The notes under the pieces were generated by a model. That model had not been told where the DNA came from. It made no database searches and saw nothing but the letters and a program-made list of their open reading frames with translations. Of a DNA stretch of 6,294 nucleotides, positions 1 through 6,294 are shown in pieces. A program made the position numbers and the translations under genes. Position 1 is the first letter of the stretch. Each line of letters begins with the position of its first letter. Where the stretch lies: positions 1 to 6,294 of the forward strand of contig JACDGB010000115.1 in NCBI GenBank assembly GCA_013815485.1, read 5' to 3'. The stretch is from Rubrobacter sp. GTDB lineage: Bacteria; Actinomycetota; Rubrobacteria; Rubrobacterales; Rubrobacteraceae.

Positions 1-2
1 TG

Positions 3-407
3 ATCGGCCTGCTATTGATCCTGGAGACGGTCGGGCTGGTGGGCATCCTGGTCCTCGAGTTCTCGCAGGTCAACTGGTGGATTCAGGTCCAGGAGTTATC
101 GGAACTGTCGCGGCAGGAGGTCGAAGCCCTAGCGACCGTTCTTCTGGTTCCGACCGCCGTGTTGTCGTTCCTGGCTGCTCTGAGCTTACTCATCGTGGCC
201 CGCAGAGGATGGCTTCTGGCCGCGATCTCCCAGGGACTCGGCCTCGGGGTCTGCCTGTGGCTCTACTCCGAAACCGAGCCGGAGCCCGTTTATGTTTATC
301 CCGTCATGGCCTACTGCATCTTCGTAGTCCTCTACTTGAACTCCCGCACCGTGCGGCACCTGTTCCACAAAGTACAAAGTCCACCGGAGGAGGTCGAGCA
401 GCCATGA
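3..407 (+). CDS. Multi-pass membrane protein of unknown function, 5' end cut by window edge
   Basis: The frame is open from the first complete codon, and no ribosome binding site precedes the TTG at 15, so the gene very probably begins upstream of the window. The visible 134 residues are strongly hydrophobic. Likely membrane helices lie at about residues 1-23, 43-66, 69-89 and 96-113, counted from the first codon. The loop at about 24-42 is polar and acidic, and the loop after the third helix (ETEPEPEP-like, near 90-95) is acidic. The C-terminus is a short hydrophilic tail (about 114-134) rich in Glu and Pro. The ending 'VVLYLNSRTVRHLF' is a helix followed by a basic tail, which suggests a cytoplasmic C-terminus. 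I do not recognise a named family or any catalytic motif. Its stop overlaps the start of the next gene (ATGA at 404-407), so the two are probably translationally coupled and may act together at the membrane. Confidence 0.8.
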   Translation: MGLLLILETVGLVGILVLEFSQVNWWIQVQELSELSRQEVEALATVLLVPTAVLSFLAALSLLIVARRGWLLAAISQGLGLGVCLWLYSETEPEPVYVYPVMAYCIFVVLYLNSRTVRHLFHKVQSPPEEVEQP

Positions 408-2281
408 GAGATGGAGGCGTGGACCCGGAAGCCGCCGAGGCTCTGCTCCGGCGCTTCGAGCCTGTCCTGCGCTTCACGCGGGGCGAACAGTTCTATCCGA
501 TGGACGTGGAGCCGTACGTGCAAGCGTGTAGCCTGTGGGTGCGGCGAAACGGCGAGCAATCAGTCTGCATCCTCCCTCGCGGAGAGTTGACGCTGGATAA
601 CCTGGCGCAGCAGCCCCGCGACGATTTCGGGGCCGTACATTATTTGAGGTTCACGGATCCCAAGAGCTTCAGGGAAGTGTATTCGCGTGGCGCGCGCGCG
701 GAGCTTCGGCGCCGGAGGCAGTTGACCCAGGAAAACGAAGGTGGCAAGAAGGTCTTTCGCGCCGGAAAGGGGCGTCTGGCGCGGGTCGGGTACACGTCGC
801 GTTTCGCGGACGCGCTCTACGAGGTGGCGCTCCTGGCGCGGGGCCGAGTGCCGGGGGAATCCACCGCCGCCGCCTCCGTGGCGTACGGGCGGATCATGGA
901 CGAGGGCGAACATTACGGCTATCACGGACGGGTGCTGCGCCACAACGGCTGGACGGTGCTCCAATACTGGCTTTTCTACGCCTTCAACGACTGGCGTTCC
1001 GGGTTCTTCGGGGCCAACGACCACGAGGCCGACTGGGAGAAGATAATGGTGTACCTCTCCGAGCCGGAGGCGGGCGAGTTCACCCCGGAGTGGGTGGCAT
1101 ACGCGGCCCACGAATACACCGGTGACAACCTCCGCCGCCGCTGGGACGACCCCGAAGTCGAGAAGGTAAAGGAGCATCCGGTGGTCTACGTGGGCGCGGG
1201 CTCCCACGCTAGCTTCTACGCACCTGGCGAGTACCTGACGGAGCTGGACATCCGGGTCCCCCGTCCGATGTCGAAGGCTTCGCGCGCCGTCCGTGGCTTC
1301 TGGCGGGAGAAGCTCCGGCAATACTCAGGCGGGAACACTGGCACGGAAGGCCCAAGTTTCTTCCACATCCCCTTCGTGGACTACGCTCGCGGGGACGGGC
1401 TCTCCGTAGGTCCTGGACAGGATAGGGAGTGGGACCCGCCCCGGCTCATGCAGGAACCCGAGCCACCATGGGTGCGCGGGTACAGGGGACTCTGGGGTTT
1501 GTACACCCGTGACCCGTTCGAGGGCGAGGACGCCCCCGCTGGCCCGATGTATCTGCGCGATAAGAATCCGGATCCAGCCTGGCACGATCCCGTTGGATGG
1601 GCCGGGCTGGACAAGGTGCCCACAAGGGAAGAGGCACTGCGGATATCCTCCGTTCGACAGCGGGAGATCGAAGCGCGCCACGAGACGCTACGGGCTGAGA
1701 TCGAGGAGAAGAGTCGGCGGCTCAAGGAGCTAGGCGTGGAAACCGCAGCCCTGCGCGGAAGATCCCACCTCGACGACCCGTATGAGGCTCGCGCGCGAGA
1801 ACTCCGGGAGCTATCGGTCGAGGTGGCCCGGCTCCGGGCAGATTTCGCCACCGGGGAGAGCATCCGGGAGTCGCTGGAGGACCATGCGGGACGGCTGGAG
1901 TCAGGCGATCATGGCCCACTCCGGACCCACATCACCCATGCTCACCAGCCCGCCTCCGACACCGAGTTGCGAACGGGCCGCGTGGCCGAAGCGTGGGCGG
2001 CCCTCAGCGTCGGGCTCATGCTCATCAGCCTTCTAAGCATCGTCGTCCTCGAACGGGAACACCTGATCGGCGTTCTAGTAGCCAGCATCGCACTGTTCGC
2101 TTTCGTGGAGGCCGGTTTTAGGGGGCGGCTGACGAACCTCATCGGCTCCGTCAACGTCGGGCTCGCCGTCGTGTCCGCCCTGATACTGGCCTACGAATTC
2201 TTCTGGCAAGCCGTCATTCTGGCCGTGCTCTTCATCGGACTCTACGTACTCTGGGACAACCTGAGAGAACTCCGCAGGTAA
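404..2281 (+). CDS. Large Vps62/DUF946-like protein with coiled coil and C-terminal membrane helices
   Basis: This 625-residue protein starts at ATG 404, overlapping the previous stop, with GGAGGAGG at 386-393 about 10 bases upstream. The frame is open further upstream, but that stretch overlaps the membrane-protein gene and has no better start. Residues 1 to about 110 form an N-terminal domain I cannot name ('FEPVLRFTRGEQFYPMDVEPY' region, then an Arg-rich stretch). Residues about 185-385 carry signatures resembling the Vps62/DUF946 family: NDHEADWEK at 205-213, a WVAYAAHE segment from 230, VVYVGAGSHASFY at 260-272, and a WGLYTRDPF block from about 364. Residues about 407-505 are heptad-like and rich in Glu, Arg and Leu, a likely coiled coil. 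Residues about 531-550, 554-572, 583-600 and 602-617 are hydrophobic, giving three or four membrane helices and a basic C-terminal tail. No signal peptide is visible. Family assignment rests on recalled motifs; the biochemical function is unknown. The membrane anchor and the coupled upstream membrane gene suggest a membrane-associated complex. Confidence 0.85.
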   Translation: MRDGGVDPEAAEALLRRFEPVLRFTRGEQFYPMDVEPYVQACSLWVRRNGEQSVCILPRGELTLDNLAQQPRDDFGAVHYLRFTDPKSFREVYSRGARAELRRRRQLTQENEGGKKVFRAGKGRLARVGYTSRFADALYEVALLARGRVPGESTAAASVAYGRIMDEGEHYGYHGRVLRHNGWTVLQYWLFYAFNDWRSGFFGANDHEADWEKIMVYLSEPEAGEFTPEWVAYAAHEYTGDNLRRRWDDPEVEKVKEHPVVYVGAGSHASFYAPGEYLTELDIRVPRPMSKASRAVRGFWREKLRQYSGGNTGTEGPSFFHIPFVDYARGDGLSVGPGQDREWDPPRLMQEPEPPWVRGYRGLWGLYTRDPFEGEDAPAGPMYLRDKNPDPAWHDPVGWAGLDKVPTREEALRISSVRQREIEARHETLRAEIEEKSRRLKELGVETAALRGRSHLDDPYEARARELRELSVEVARLRADFATGESIRESLEDHAGRLESGDHGPLRTHITHAHQPASDTELRTGRVAEAWAALSVGLMLISLLSIVVLEREHLIGVLVASIALFAFVEAGFRGRLTNLIGSVNVGLAVVSALILAYEFFWQAVILAVLFIGLYVLWDNLRELRR

Positions 2282-2305
2282 ACCGTAAAAAGAAAGGAGC
2301 CGACC

Positions 2306-2545
2306 ATGGATCACGAAAAGGCACGGATCGTCACTTGCGATCCCGAGATAGTGAGTGGCGCGCTCGTCTTCACCGGTACTCGGGTGCCCGTGAAGAACCT
2401 GAACGACTACCTCATGGCCGGGCACTACTCCCTGGATGCTTTCCTGGATGAATTCCCCGGCGTGAGCCGCGAGCAGGCCGAAGGATACCTGAACATGGCC
2501 CTGGAAGCCGTCGAGGAGAACATGCGTGCGGGTGCTGCTCGATGA
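2306..2545 (+). CDS. DUF433 antitoxin (VapB45-like)
   Basis: This 79-residue protein fits DUF433, the small helix-turn-helix family that acts as antitoxin to DUF5615/PIN-like toxins. The N-terminal part shows the family pattern: a short strand, 'CDPEIVSGALVFTGTRVPV' at 11-29 (compare the usual P-x-I-x-x-G...GTRxxV), then 'LNDYLMAGHYSLDAFLDEFP' at 32-51. Next comes 'GVSREQAEGYL' at 52-62, the usual 'sleeFLedfPgvsreq' helix pair that binds DNA in this family. The ATG at 2306 has AAAGGAG at 2293-2299, 6 bases upstream. The gene begins 24 bases after the preceding membrane gene with no terminator between them, so read-through from that operon is likely. The family would be expected to neutralise the toxin encoded directly downstream and to repress the shared promoter. 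No operator palindrome stands out in the 24-base gap. Confidence 0.9.
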   Translation: MDHEKARIVTCDPEIVSGALVFTGTRVPVKNLNDYLMAGHYSLDAFLDEFPGVSREQAEGYLNMALEAVEENMRAGAAR

Positions 2546-2849
2546 GATGATGCCCGGCAGGCTGAAGTGGTTGCTACCCGAAACCGAGGAAGTCACGACC
2601 GTGCGCGAGCGAGGCTGGGGTTCTCTGAAGAACGACGATCTTCTCGAAGCCGCGCAACATGAATTCGATGCCCTTCTGACCGCCGACCGGAGCATCCCGT
2701 ACCAACAAAACCTCTCGCGCTTCGTGATAGCCGTCGTGGTTCTCCGGGCACGGAGCAACGCTTACGAGGATCTCGCTCCTCTGGCGGAGAAGGCTTCGGA
2801 TGCTCTGTCGAAGGCTCGGCCCGGCCCCGCGCTCTTCATCGAGGCGTGA
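2526..2849 (+). CDS. DUF5615 PIN-like toxin (VapC45-like ribonuclease)
   Basis: This 107-residue protein matches DUF5615, a PIN-like (Mut7-C-related) family of presumed RNases that pair with DUF433 antitoxins. Visible family marks are 'VLLDEMMP' at 3-10, with Asp6 and Glu7 as likely metal ligands. 'VTTVRERGWGSLKNDDLLEAA' at 23-43 carries Asp37 and Asp38, and 'LLTADRSI' at 50-57 carries Asp54. 'VIAVVVLRAR' then forms the last core strand. The family usually has Asn or Asp after LLDE (LLDEN/LLDEH), whereas here it is Met8, a minor variation. The start is GTG at 2526, inside the antitoxin gene, giving a 20-base overlap typical of coupled toxin-antitoxin pairs. An upstream ATG at 2522 lies in the antitoxin frame and is not a start. 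The acidic residues are retained, so the toxin looks intact. Catalysis is inferred from family membership only. Confidence 0.88.
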   Translation: MRVLLDEMMPGRLKWLLPETEEVTTVRERGWGSLKNDDLLEAAQHEFDALLTADRSIPYQQNLSRFVIAVVVLRARSNAYEDLAPLAEKASDALSKARPGPALFIEA

Positions 2850-2867
2850 GTTCGACTGAACCGGCGA

Positions 2868-4922
2868 TCATGAGCCAGTGAGCTGCCTCCGCAGTTCTTC
2901 CGGATCGGTGGTCGGACTCTGGCAGGCGTAGCCTTCGCAGACGTAGGCGGTGGCCCGACCATCGCGCATCGGGCGGTCGGCGAGGAGCGGGATGATGAAA
3001 GAGGCGGCACCACCGTCCGAGGACCGGCCCGCGACGACCTTGTTGGGCAGGTAACGGTCGAAGATGACGCCCAGGAGAGTTTTCGTATCTTCCGCTTCGG
3101 GGCCGCCAACCACGGCGACTTCCTTCGGGCGCGAGAGGTGGAAGTCGAGGGCGGCGAGGAGCCGACCGAAGGCTGAGGGAAGTTTCTCCATGCCACCGCT
3201 TAGTCCTTCTAGGACGGTCTCGGCCCGGACGCGATAGTCGTCGCGGTCGAGGAGGAGCGCGAGCCGGAGCAGCACGTCCGCCGCCACCGACGTACCAGAC
3301 GGCGCGGCGTTGTCGTATACGTCGCGCGGGCGGGTGATGAGTGTCTCGTGGTCGGTGGGAGTGTCGTAGAAGGTTCCCCGCTCCTCGTCCCAGAAGAGAT
3401 CGTTCGTAGCATCGCACAGGTTGCCGGCCGCGGAGAGCCAACGTGCCTCGAAGGTGGCCTCATACAGCGCCACGAGTCCGTCGGCGACCATCGCGTAGTC
3501 TTCGAGATAGCCGTTGAAGCGGGCCCGACCGTCCTTGTACGAGCGGCGCAGACGACCATCGCTCTTCAGTTTTTCAAGTATGAAGGCGGCGTTCCTCTCG
3601 GCGGCCTCGCGGTAGTCGGCGCGGCCGGTGACGCGGGCAGCGAGAGCCAGGGAGCGGAGCATCAATCCGTTCCACGCGGCTAGTATCTTCTCATCGCGAG
3701 CCGGCCTGACCCGCTCTTCTCGCCTCTTGAAGAGCTTCGCCCGGATCTCCACGATAAGGTTCCACAGTTCCGCTTCGGAGAGACCGAACTCGGCGGCGAC
3801 GGCCTCGGGAGGACGGGGGACATTCAGGATGTTCTTGCCCTCGAAGTTGCCGCGTTCGGTCACGTCCCAGAAACGCATCGCCAGTTCGGCGTCTTCTGGG
3901 TCGAGTACGTCCTTTATTTCGTCTGGCGTCCAGACATAGAATTTGCCTTCCTCGCCTTCGGAGTCGGCGTCTTCGGCGGAGTAGAAGCCGCCCTCGGGGC
4001 TCGTCATGTCGCGCAGGACGTAATCCAGGGTCTCTTCGGCGACGTGGCGGTAGAACGGGTCGCCTGTGGCCTGGAATGTTTCGAGGTAGATGCGGGAGAG
4101 AAGCGCGTTGTCGTAGAGCATCTTCTCGAAGTGCGGGACGAGCCAGTGCGCGTCCACGGAGTAGCGGGCGAAGCCGCCACCGAGGTGATCGTAGATTCCA
4201 CCGTCCGCCATCTTCCGCAGCGTGAGTTCCACCCCGGAGATCGCGGCCTCGTCTCCGGTGCGGTGATGGTGCCTGAGCAGCACCTCCAGGTTCATCGTCT
4301 GCGGAAACTTGGGCGCGCCGCCGAAGCCTCCGGAGCGCCGGTCGAGCTGGAAAAGGAGAGACCGGGCGGCGTTGTCCAGGATCTCCGTCTCCAGCGTCTC
4401 GGACTTCGGGATGGCGGCGCCGGTGGCGGCCTGGAGATATTCGCGCACGGAATCCGCGCTCTTCAGGATCTCATCTCGGCGATTTTCGTAGGCGTCGGCG
4501 AGGCTCACGAGGAGCTGCTGGAAGGAGGGCAGTCCGTGGCGAGGAGCGGGCGGGAAATACGTGCCGCCGTAGAACGGCGCCCCATCGGGGGTCATGAAGA
4601 CCGTCATCGGCCAGCCGCCGCCGCGGGTGAGGGCCTGGACGGCTGACATGTAGATGGAATCTATATCCGGCCGCTCCTCGCGGTCCACCTTTATATTGAT
4701 GAAGTGTTCGTTCATGATGGACGCGGTAGCCTCGTCCTCGAAGGACTCGCGCTCCATCACGTGGCACCAGTGGCAGGCGGAGTAGCCGACGGAGAGCATG
4801 ATTGGCCGATCCTCGTTCCGCGCCCGCGAGAGGGCCTCCTCGCCCCACGGATACCAGTCCACGGGGTTGTCCTTGTGCTGCAAAAGGTACGGGCTGGTCT
4901 CGTTGGCGAGCCGGTTGGTCAT
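2868..4922 (-). CDS. yyaL: YyaL/SPATA20-type thioredoxin-fold protein (DUF255)
   Basis: This 684-residue protein belongs to the conserved YyaL family (human relative SPATA20): an N-terminal thioredoxin-like domain joined to a six-hairpin (alpha/alpha)6 barrel. Family marks are the N-terminus '[20 protein letters not shown]' at 7-26, the redox-like pair CHWC at 50-53, 'KVDREERPD' at 78-86, and 'WPMTVF' at 104-109 with a likely cis-Pro105. Later come 'GGFGGAPKF' at 198-206, 'HFEKMLYDN' at 264-272, 'EDADSEGE' at 317-324, 'WNGL' at 417-420, and a C-terminal 'YVCEGYACQ' block. The length is normal for the family, so it looks complete. I chose ATG 4922 because the family N-terminus begins there and GGAGG (4928-4932 on the complement) sits 5 bases upstream. 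An ATG at 5006 would add 28 unconserved residues. The reaction is unknown for the family; a thiol-redox or glycan-binding role is only proposed. No signal peptide is seen, so it is probably cytoplasmic. It is convergent with the toxin gene and divergent from the aldolase. Confidence 0.93.
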   Translation of the reverse strand: MTNRLANETSPYLLQHKDNPVDWYPWGEEALSRARNEDRPIMLSVGYSACHWCHVMERESFEDEATASIMNEHFINIKVDREERPDIDSIYMSAVQALTRGGGWPMTVFMTPDGAPFYGGTYFPPAPRHGLPSFQQLLVSLADAYENRRDEILKSADSVREYLQAATGAAIPKSETLETEILDNAARSLLFQLDRRSGGFGGAPKFPQTMNLEVLLRHHHRTGDEAAISGVELTLRKMADGGIYDHLGGGFARYSVDAHWLVPHFEKMLYDNALLSRIYLETFQATGDPFYRHVAEETLDYVLRDMTSPEGGFYSAEDADSEGEEGKFYVWTPDEIKDVLDPEDAELAMRFWDVTERGNFEGKNILNVPRPPEAVAAEFGLSEAELWNLIVEIRAKLFKRREERVRPARDEKILAAWNGLMLRSLALAARVTGRADYREAAERNAAFILEKLKSDGRLRRSYKDGRARFNGYLEDYAMVADGLVALYEATFEARWLSAAGNLCDATNDLFWDEERGTFYDTPTDHETLITRPRDVYDNAAPSGTSVAADVLLRLALLLDRDDYRVRAETVLEGLSGGMEKLPSAFGRLLAALDFHLSRPKEVAVVGGPEAEDTKTLLGVIFDRYLPNKVVAGRSSDGGAASFIIPLLADRPMRDGRATAYVCEGYACQSPTTDPEELRRQLTGS

Positions 4923-4948
4923 GGTCTCCTCCCGCCGCTCGGGCGGCG
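4923..4948 (-). promoter_or_regulatory. YyaL leader: GC hairpin abutting a strong RBS
   Basis: On the minus strand, GGGAGGAG (4926-4933) followed by ACC leads to the ATG at 4922. The SD core GGAGG is at 4928-4932, with a 5-base spacing. Immediately upstream, a perfect 6-bp GC stem (CGCCGC at 4943-4948 and GCGGCG at 4933-4938, read on the minus strand) closes on a 4-base loop. The hairpin overlaps the first G of the GGGAGGAG by one base. It would fold in the leader only if translation starts at 4922; with the ATG at 5006 it would lie inside the coding region. Whether it regulates translation is inference. Confidence 0.35.
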
Positions 4949-5074
4949 CGTCTACGGACGATCCTGCCCCCGAACGTACCACATTCAACGCCTTCGCTCT
5001 GCTCATGCCGGAAAATCTCCAAAACGAGCGATGGTGCGGTGATCCAATTCAGAACTCCACCTCGCAGGCTTTCA

Positions 5075-5103
5075 TTGAAAACAGGAAGGAGGTGATCTAT
5101 TCG
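5075..5103 (+). promoter_or_regulatory. Weak candidate promoter for aldolase gene
   Basis: TTGAAA at 5075-5080 resembles a -35 box (5 of 6 matches to TTGACA). A 17-base spacer leads to TATTCG at 5098-5103, a poor -10 box (TAT only). The position, about 65 bases before the aldolase ATG, is reasonable for its promoter. However, the -10 is weak and the spacer is also the perfect SD-like sequence. No better sigma-70 pair was seen on either strand of the divergent region. Alternative sigma factors cannot be excluded. Confidence 0.22.
5086..5097 (+). promoter_or_regulatory. Perfect anti-SD-complementary sequence without a standard start codon
   Basis: AAGGAGGTGATC is fully complementary to the 3' tail of bacterial 16S rRNA (GATCACCTCCTT), far stronger than any other ribosome site in the window. 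No ATG, GTG or TTG follows at a normal distance. At 5099, 6 bases after the last base of AGGAGG (5087-5092), stands ATT, the rare start used by infC. This ATT is in frame with the aldolase and the frame stays open to its ATG, adding 23 residues. The family N-terminus, however, begins at 5168 or 5171. It could be an unusual start, a ribosome standby site, a decayed leader gene or chance. Confidence 0.4.
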
Positions 5104-5160
5104 TTCGCGGCCACGTTATCTTTTCGCCAATCGGGTAAAACATACGCTAACAGACGGAAA

Positions 5161-5166
5161 GGGAGG
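5161..5166 (+). promoter_or_regulatory. RBS choosing between two adjacent aldolase ATGs
   Basis: GGGAGG at 5161-5166 precedes tandem ATG codons at 5168 and 5171. Its spacing is only 1 base to the first and 4 bases to the second. The second ATG (5171) is therefore the likelier physical start, removing one Met. The protein is otherwise unchanged. Confidence 0.55.
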
Positions 5167-5167
5167 C

Positions 5168-6196
5168 ATGATGGATTTGCAGACGCTGGAGAATACCGCG
5201 AGGGAGATGGTGGGGCCGGGCCGGGGCATTTTGGCTGCCGACGAGAGCCACGGGACCATAGGCAAGAGGTTCGAAGCCCTCGGCATCGAGTCCACGGAGG
5301 ATAGTCGGCGCGACTACCGAGAGATGCTCTTCACCACGCCGGACATAGGGGAGTATCTATCTGGCGTGATCCTCTTCGACGAGACCATCCGCCAGACGAC
5401 TTCCGACGGAACGCCGCTCCCCCAGATACTCCTGGATCAGGGGGTGATGCCGGGCATCAAGGTGGACGGTAGCACCGTTGACATGCCCCTGTCACCCGGC
5501 GAAAAGTTCACCCAGGGTCTCGACAAGCTCGCCGGAAGGCTCGAAGAGTACCGGGAGATGGGTGCCCGCTTCACCAAATGGAGGGCCGTCATCACCATCG
5601 GCGACGGCATCCCGACCGACCGGTGCATAGACGCCAACGCCCGAGCACTCGCGCTGTACGCGGCGTTCTGCCAGGACGCGGGCCTCGTCCCCATCGTGGA
5701 GCCGGAGGTTCTCATAGACGGGAACCACTCCATCCAACAATGCTACGACGCCACGCAGCGGACGCTCAGCCGCACCTTCGGCCATCTCTACGAGCATGGC
5801 GTGGAACTGACGGGCATGATCCTCAAGCCGAACATGGTCATCTCGGGTAAAGCGGCGGACAATCAGTCCGGCGTCGAAGAAGTCGCCAGGGCCACGGTCG
5901 AATGTCTCTTGCGGAGCGTGCCCGCAGCCGTCCCCGGCATCGCGTTTCTCTCCGGCGGCCAGAGGTTCTTGCAGGCCACGCAGCACCTCGACGCCATGAA
6001 TCGCCTCTACGAAGGCAGGCTTCCGTGGGAGCTATCATTCTCCTACGCCAGGGCGCTCCAGGAGCAGCCGATGGAGATCTGGGGCGGCAAGGCCGGTAAC
6101 ATCGAGGCCGCCCAGAAAGTCTTCCGCCACAGGGCGAAGATGAACGCCGCCGCCCGCTCCGGTTCCTACTCCGACGACGTGGAGAAAGCATCGTAG
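5168..6196 (+). CDS. fba: Class I fructose-bisphosphate aldolase
   Basis: This 342-residue cytoplasmic enzyme reversibly splits fructose 1,6-bisphosphate into glyceraldehyde 3-phosphate and dihydroxyacetone phosphate in glycolysis and gluconeogenesis, by a Schiff-base, metal-free mechanism. It is the animal/plant-like form, not the class II zinc enzyme. Matches to the rabbit muscle enzyme keep a near-constant offset of 8-9. Asp25 in 'GILAADES' corresponds to Asp33, and Lys137 in 'FTKWRAV' to Lys146. Glu178 in 'PIVEPEVL' corresponds to Glu187, and Lys220 in 'LKPNMVISG', the Schiff-base lysine, to Lys229. Ser262 in 'FLSGGQ' corresponds to Ser271, and Arg295 in 'FSYARALQ' to Arg303. All are present, so it should be active. 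It lacks the C-terminal tyrosine of vertebrate isozymes and is slightly shorter (342 versus about 363). The N-terminus matches the usual bacterial start. The gene stands alone, with its own strong RBS and terminator. Confidence 0.96.
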   Translation: MMDLQTLENTAREMVGPGRGILAADESHGTIGKRFEALGIESTEDSRRDYREMLFTTPDIGEYLSGVILFDETIRQTTSDGTPLPQILLDQGVMPGIKVDGSTVDMPLSPGEKFTQGLDKLAGRLEEYREMGARFTKWRAVITIGDGIPTDRCIDANARALALYAAFCQDAGLVPIVEPEVLIDGNHSIQQCYDATQRTLSRTFGHLYEHGVELTGMILKPNMVISGKAADNQSGVEEVARATVECLLRSVPAAVPGIAFLSGGQRFLQATQHLDAMNRLYEGRLPWELSFSYARALQEQPMEIWGGKAGNIEAAQKVFRHRAKMNAAARSGSYSDDVEKAS

Positions 6197-6207
6197 AAGA
6201 GCAGAGA

Positions 6208-6244
6208 AAAGGACGTCGGCTTCAGAGTCGGCGTCCTTTCTTTA
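6208..6244 (+). terminator. Intrinsic terminator of the aldolase gene
   Basis: Twelve bases past the aldolase stop, AAAGGACGTCG (6208-6218) pairs with CGGCGTCCTTT (6229-6239) in an 11-bp stem with one T·G wobble. The loop region can add a few pairs around a TCAG tetraloop. The T-rich tail TTTCTTTAT follows. Being A-rich on the left and T-rich on the right, it could also work in the reverse direction. Confidence 0.85.
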
Positions 6245-6294
6245 TCGGTCTTGCTGGTGGCCCGGACTACAGCAGGTTGCAGGGTAGGTGACCC

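Noticed and set aside
77..403. Upstream extension of the 625-residue protein to an ATG at 77
   Set aside because: It overlaps almost all of the membrane-protein gene and its product there is Arg/Pro/Ser-rich. The ATGA start at 404 has an SD and fits the operon.
560..1321. Long open frame of 253 codons on the minus strand
   Set aside because: It lies opposite the well-supported 404-2281 gene, has low-complexity composition with many Arg and Pro and no recognisable motif, and is typical of a GC-rich shadow frame.
2075..2758. Long open frame of 227 codons on the minus strand across three genes
   Set aside because: It runs antisense over the end of the membrane protein, the antitoxin and the toxin, all with clear family signatures. 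Its own product has no recognisable family.
5086..5097. Remnant of a 16S rRNA 3' end on the minus strand (GATCACCTCCTT)
   Set aside because: The match stops after 12 bases. The usual preceding GGCTG and the rest of the 16S end are absent, so it is better read as a plus-strand SD-like site.
4798..5304. Plus-strand open frame spanning the divergent region (168 codons)
   Set aside because: It overlaps antisense the YyaL N-terminus and out of frame the aldolase start. Its internal GTG at 5092 lies within the SD-like site and leads to no recognisable protein.
6245..6294. Possible end of a convergent gene or RNA at the right edge
   Set aside because: Only 50 bases are visible. Minus-strand frames can be read (one ends at TAA near 6243), but none shows a recognisable protein end, and no RNA fold is apparent.
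1..6294. CRISPR arrays, insertion sequences, tRNA genes, direct repeat arrays
   Set aside because: No spaced repeats, transposase motifs, terminal inverted repeats or tRNA-like folds were seen on either strand by reading.

Overview
The window is GC-rich bacterial DNA with densely packed genes, strong GGAGG-type ribosome binding sites, and one GTG start. The gene set is a DUF433/DUF5615 toxin-antitoxin pair, a full-length YyaL-type thioredoxin-fold protein, and a eukaryote-like class I fructose-bisphosphate aldolase. This would fit a deep-branching high-GC lineage such as Rubrobacter-like Actinobacteria or Chloroflexi. That placement is inference only; no rRNA or other marker gene is present.

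Left part (1-2849, all + strand). A multi-helix membrane protein, cut by the window edge, overlaps by an ATGA the start of a 625-residue protein. The larger protein has an N-terminal domain I cannot name, a central segment with Vps62/DUF946-like signatures (NDHEADWE and VVYVGAGSHASFY), a long charged coiled coil, and a C-terminal block of three or four membrane helices. After only 24 bases comes a small DUF433 antitoxin, which overlaps a DUF5615 PIN-like toxin by 20 bases. All four may be one transcript. The first two look like a coupled membrane pair, and the last two are a type II toxin-antitoxin module.

Middle (2868-4922, - strand). A complete YyaL/SPATA20-family protein (DUF255) converges on the toxin gene with 18 bases between them. 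The toxin and this gene share no strong terminator.

Right part (4923-6294). A 245-base divergent intergenic region holds the leaders of both flanking genes. One is a GC hairpin abutting the YyaL ribosome binding site. The other contains a 12-base sequence fully complementary to the 16S rRNA 3' tail, 6 bases before an ATT codon that is in frame with the aldolase. The class I aldolase follows with all its catalytic residues and ends in a clear intrinsic terminator. I see no supportable feature in the last 50 bases (6245-6294).

The most novel item is the 404-2281 protein and its membrane partner. The aldolase and YyaL genes are housekeeping or conserved genes, apart from the odd leader sequences.
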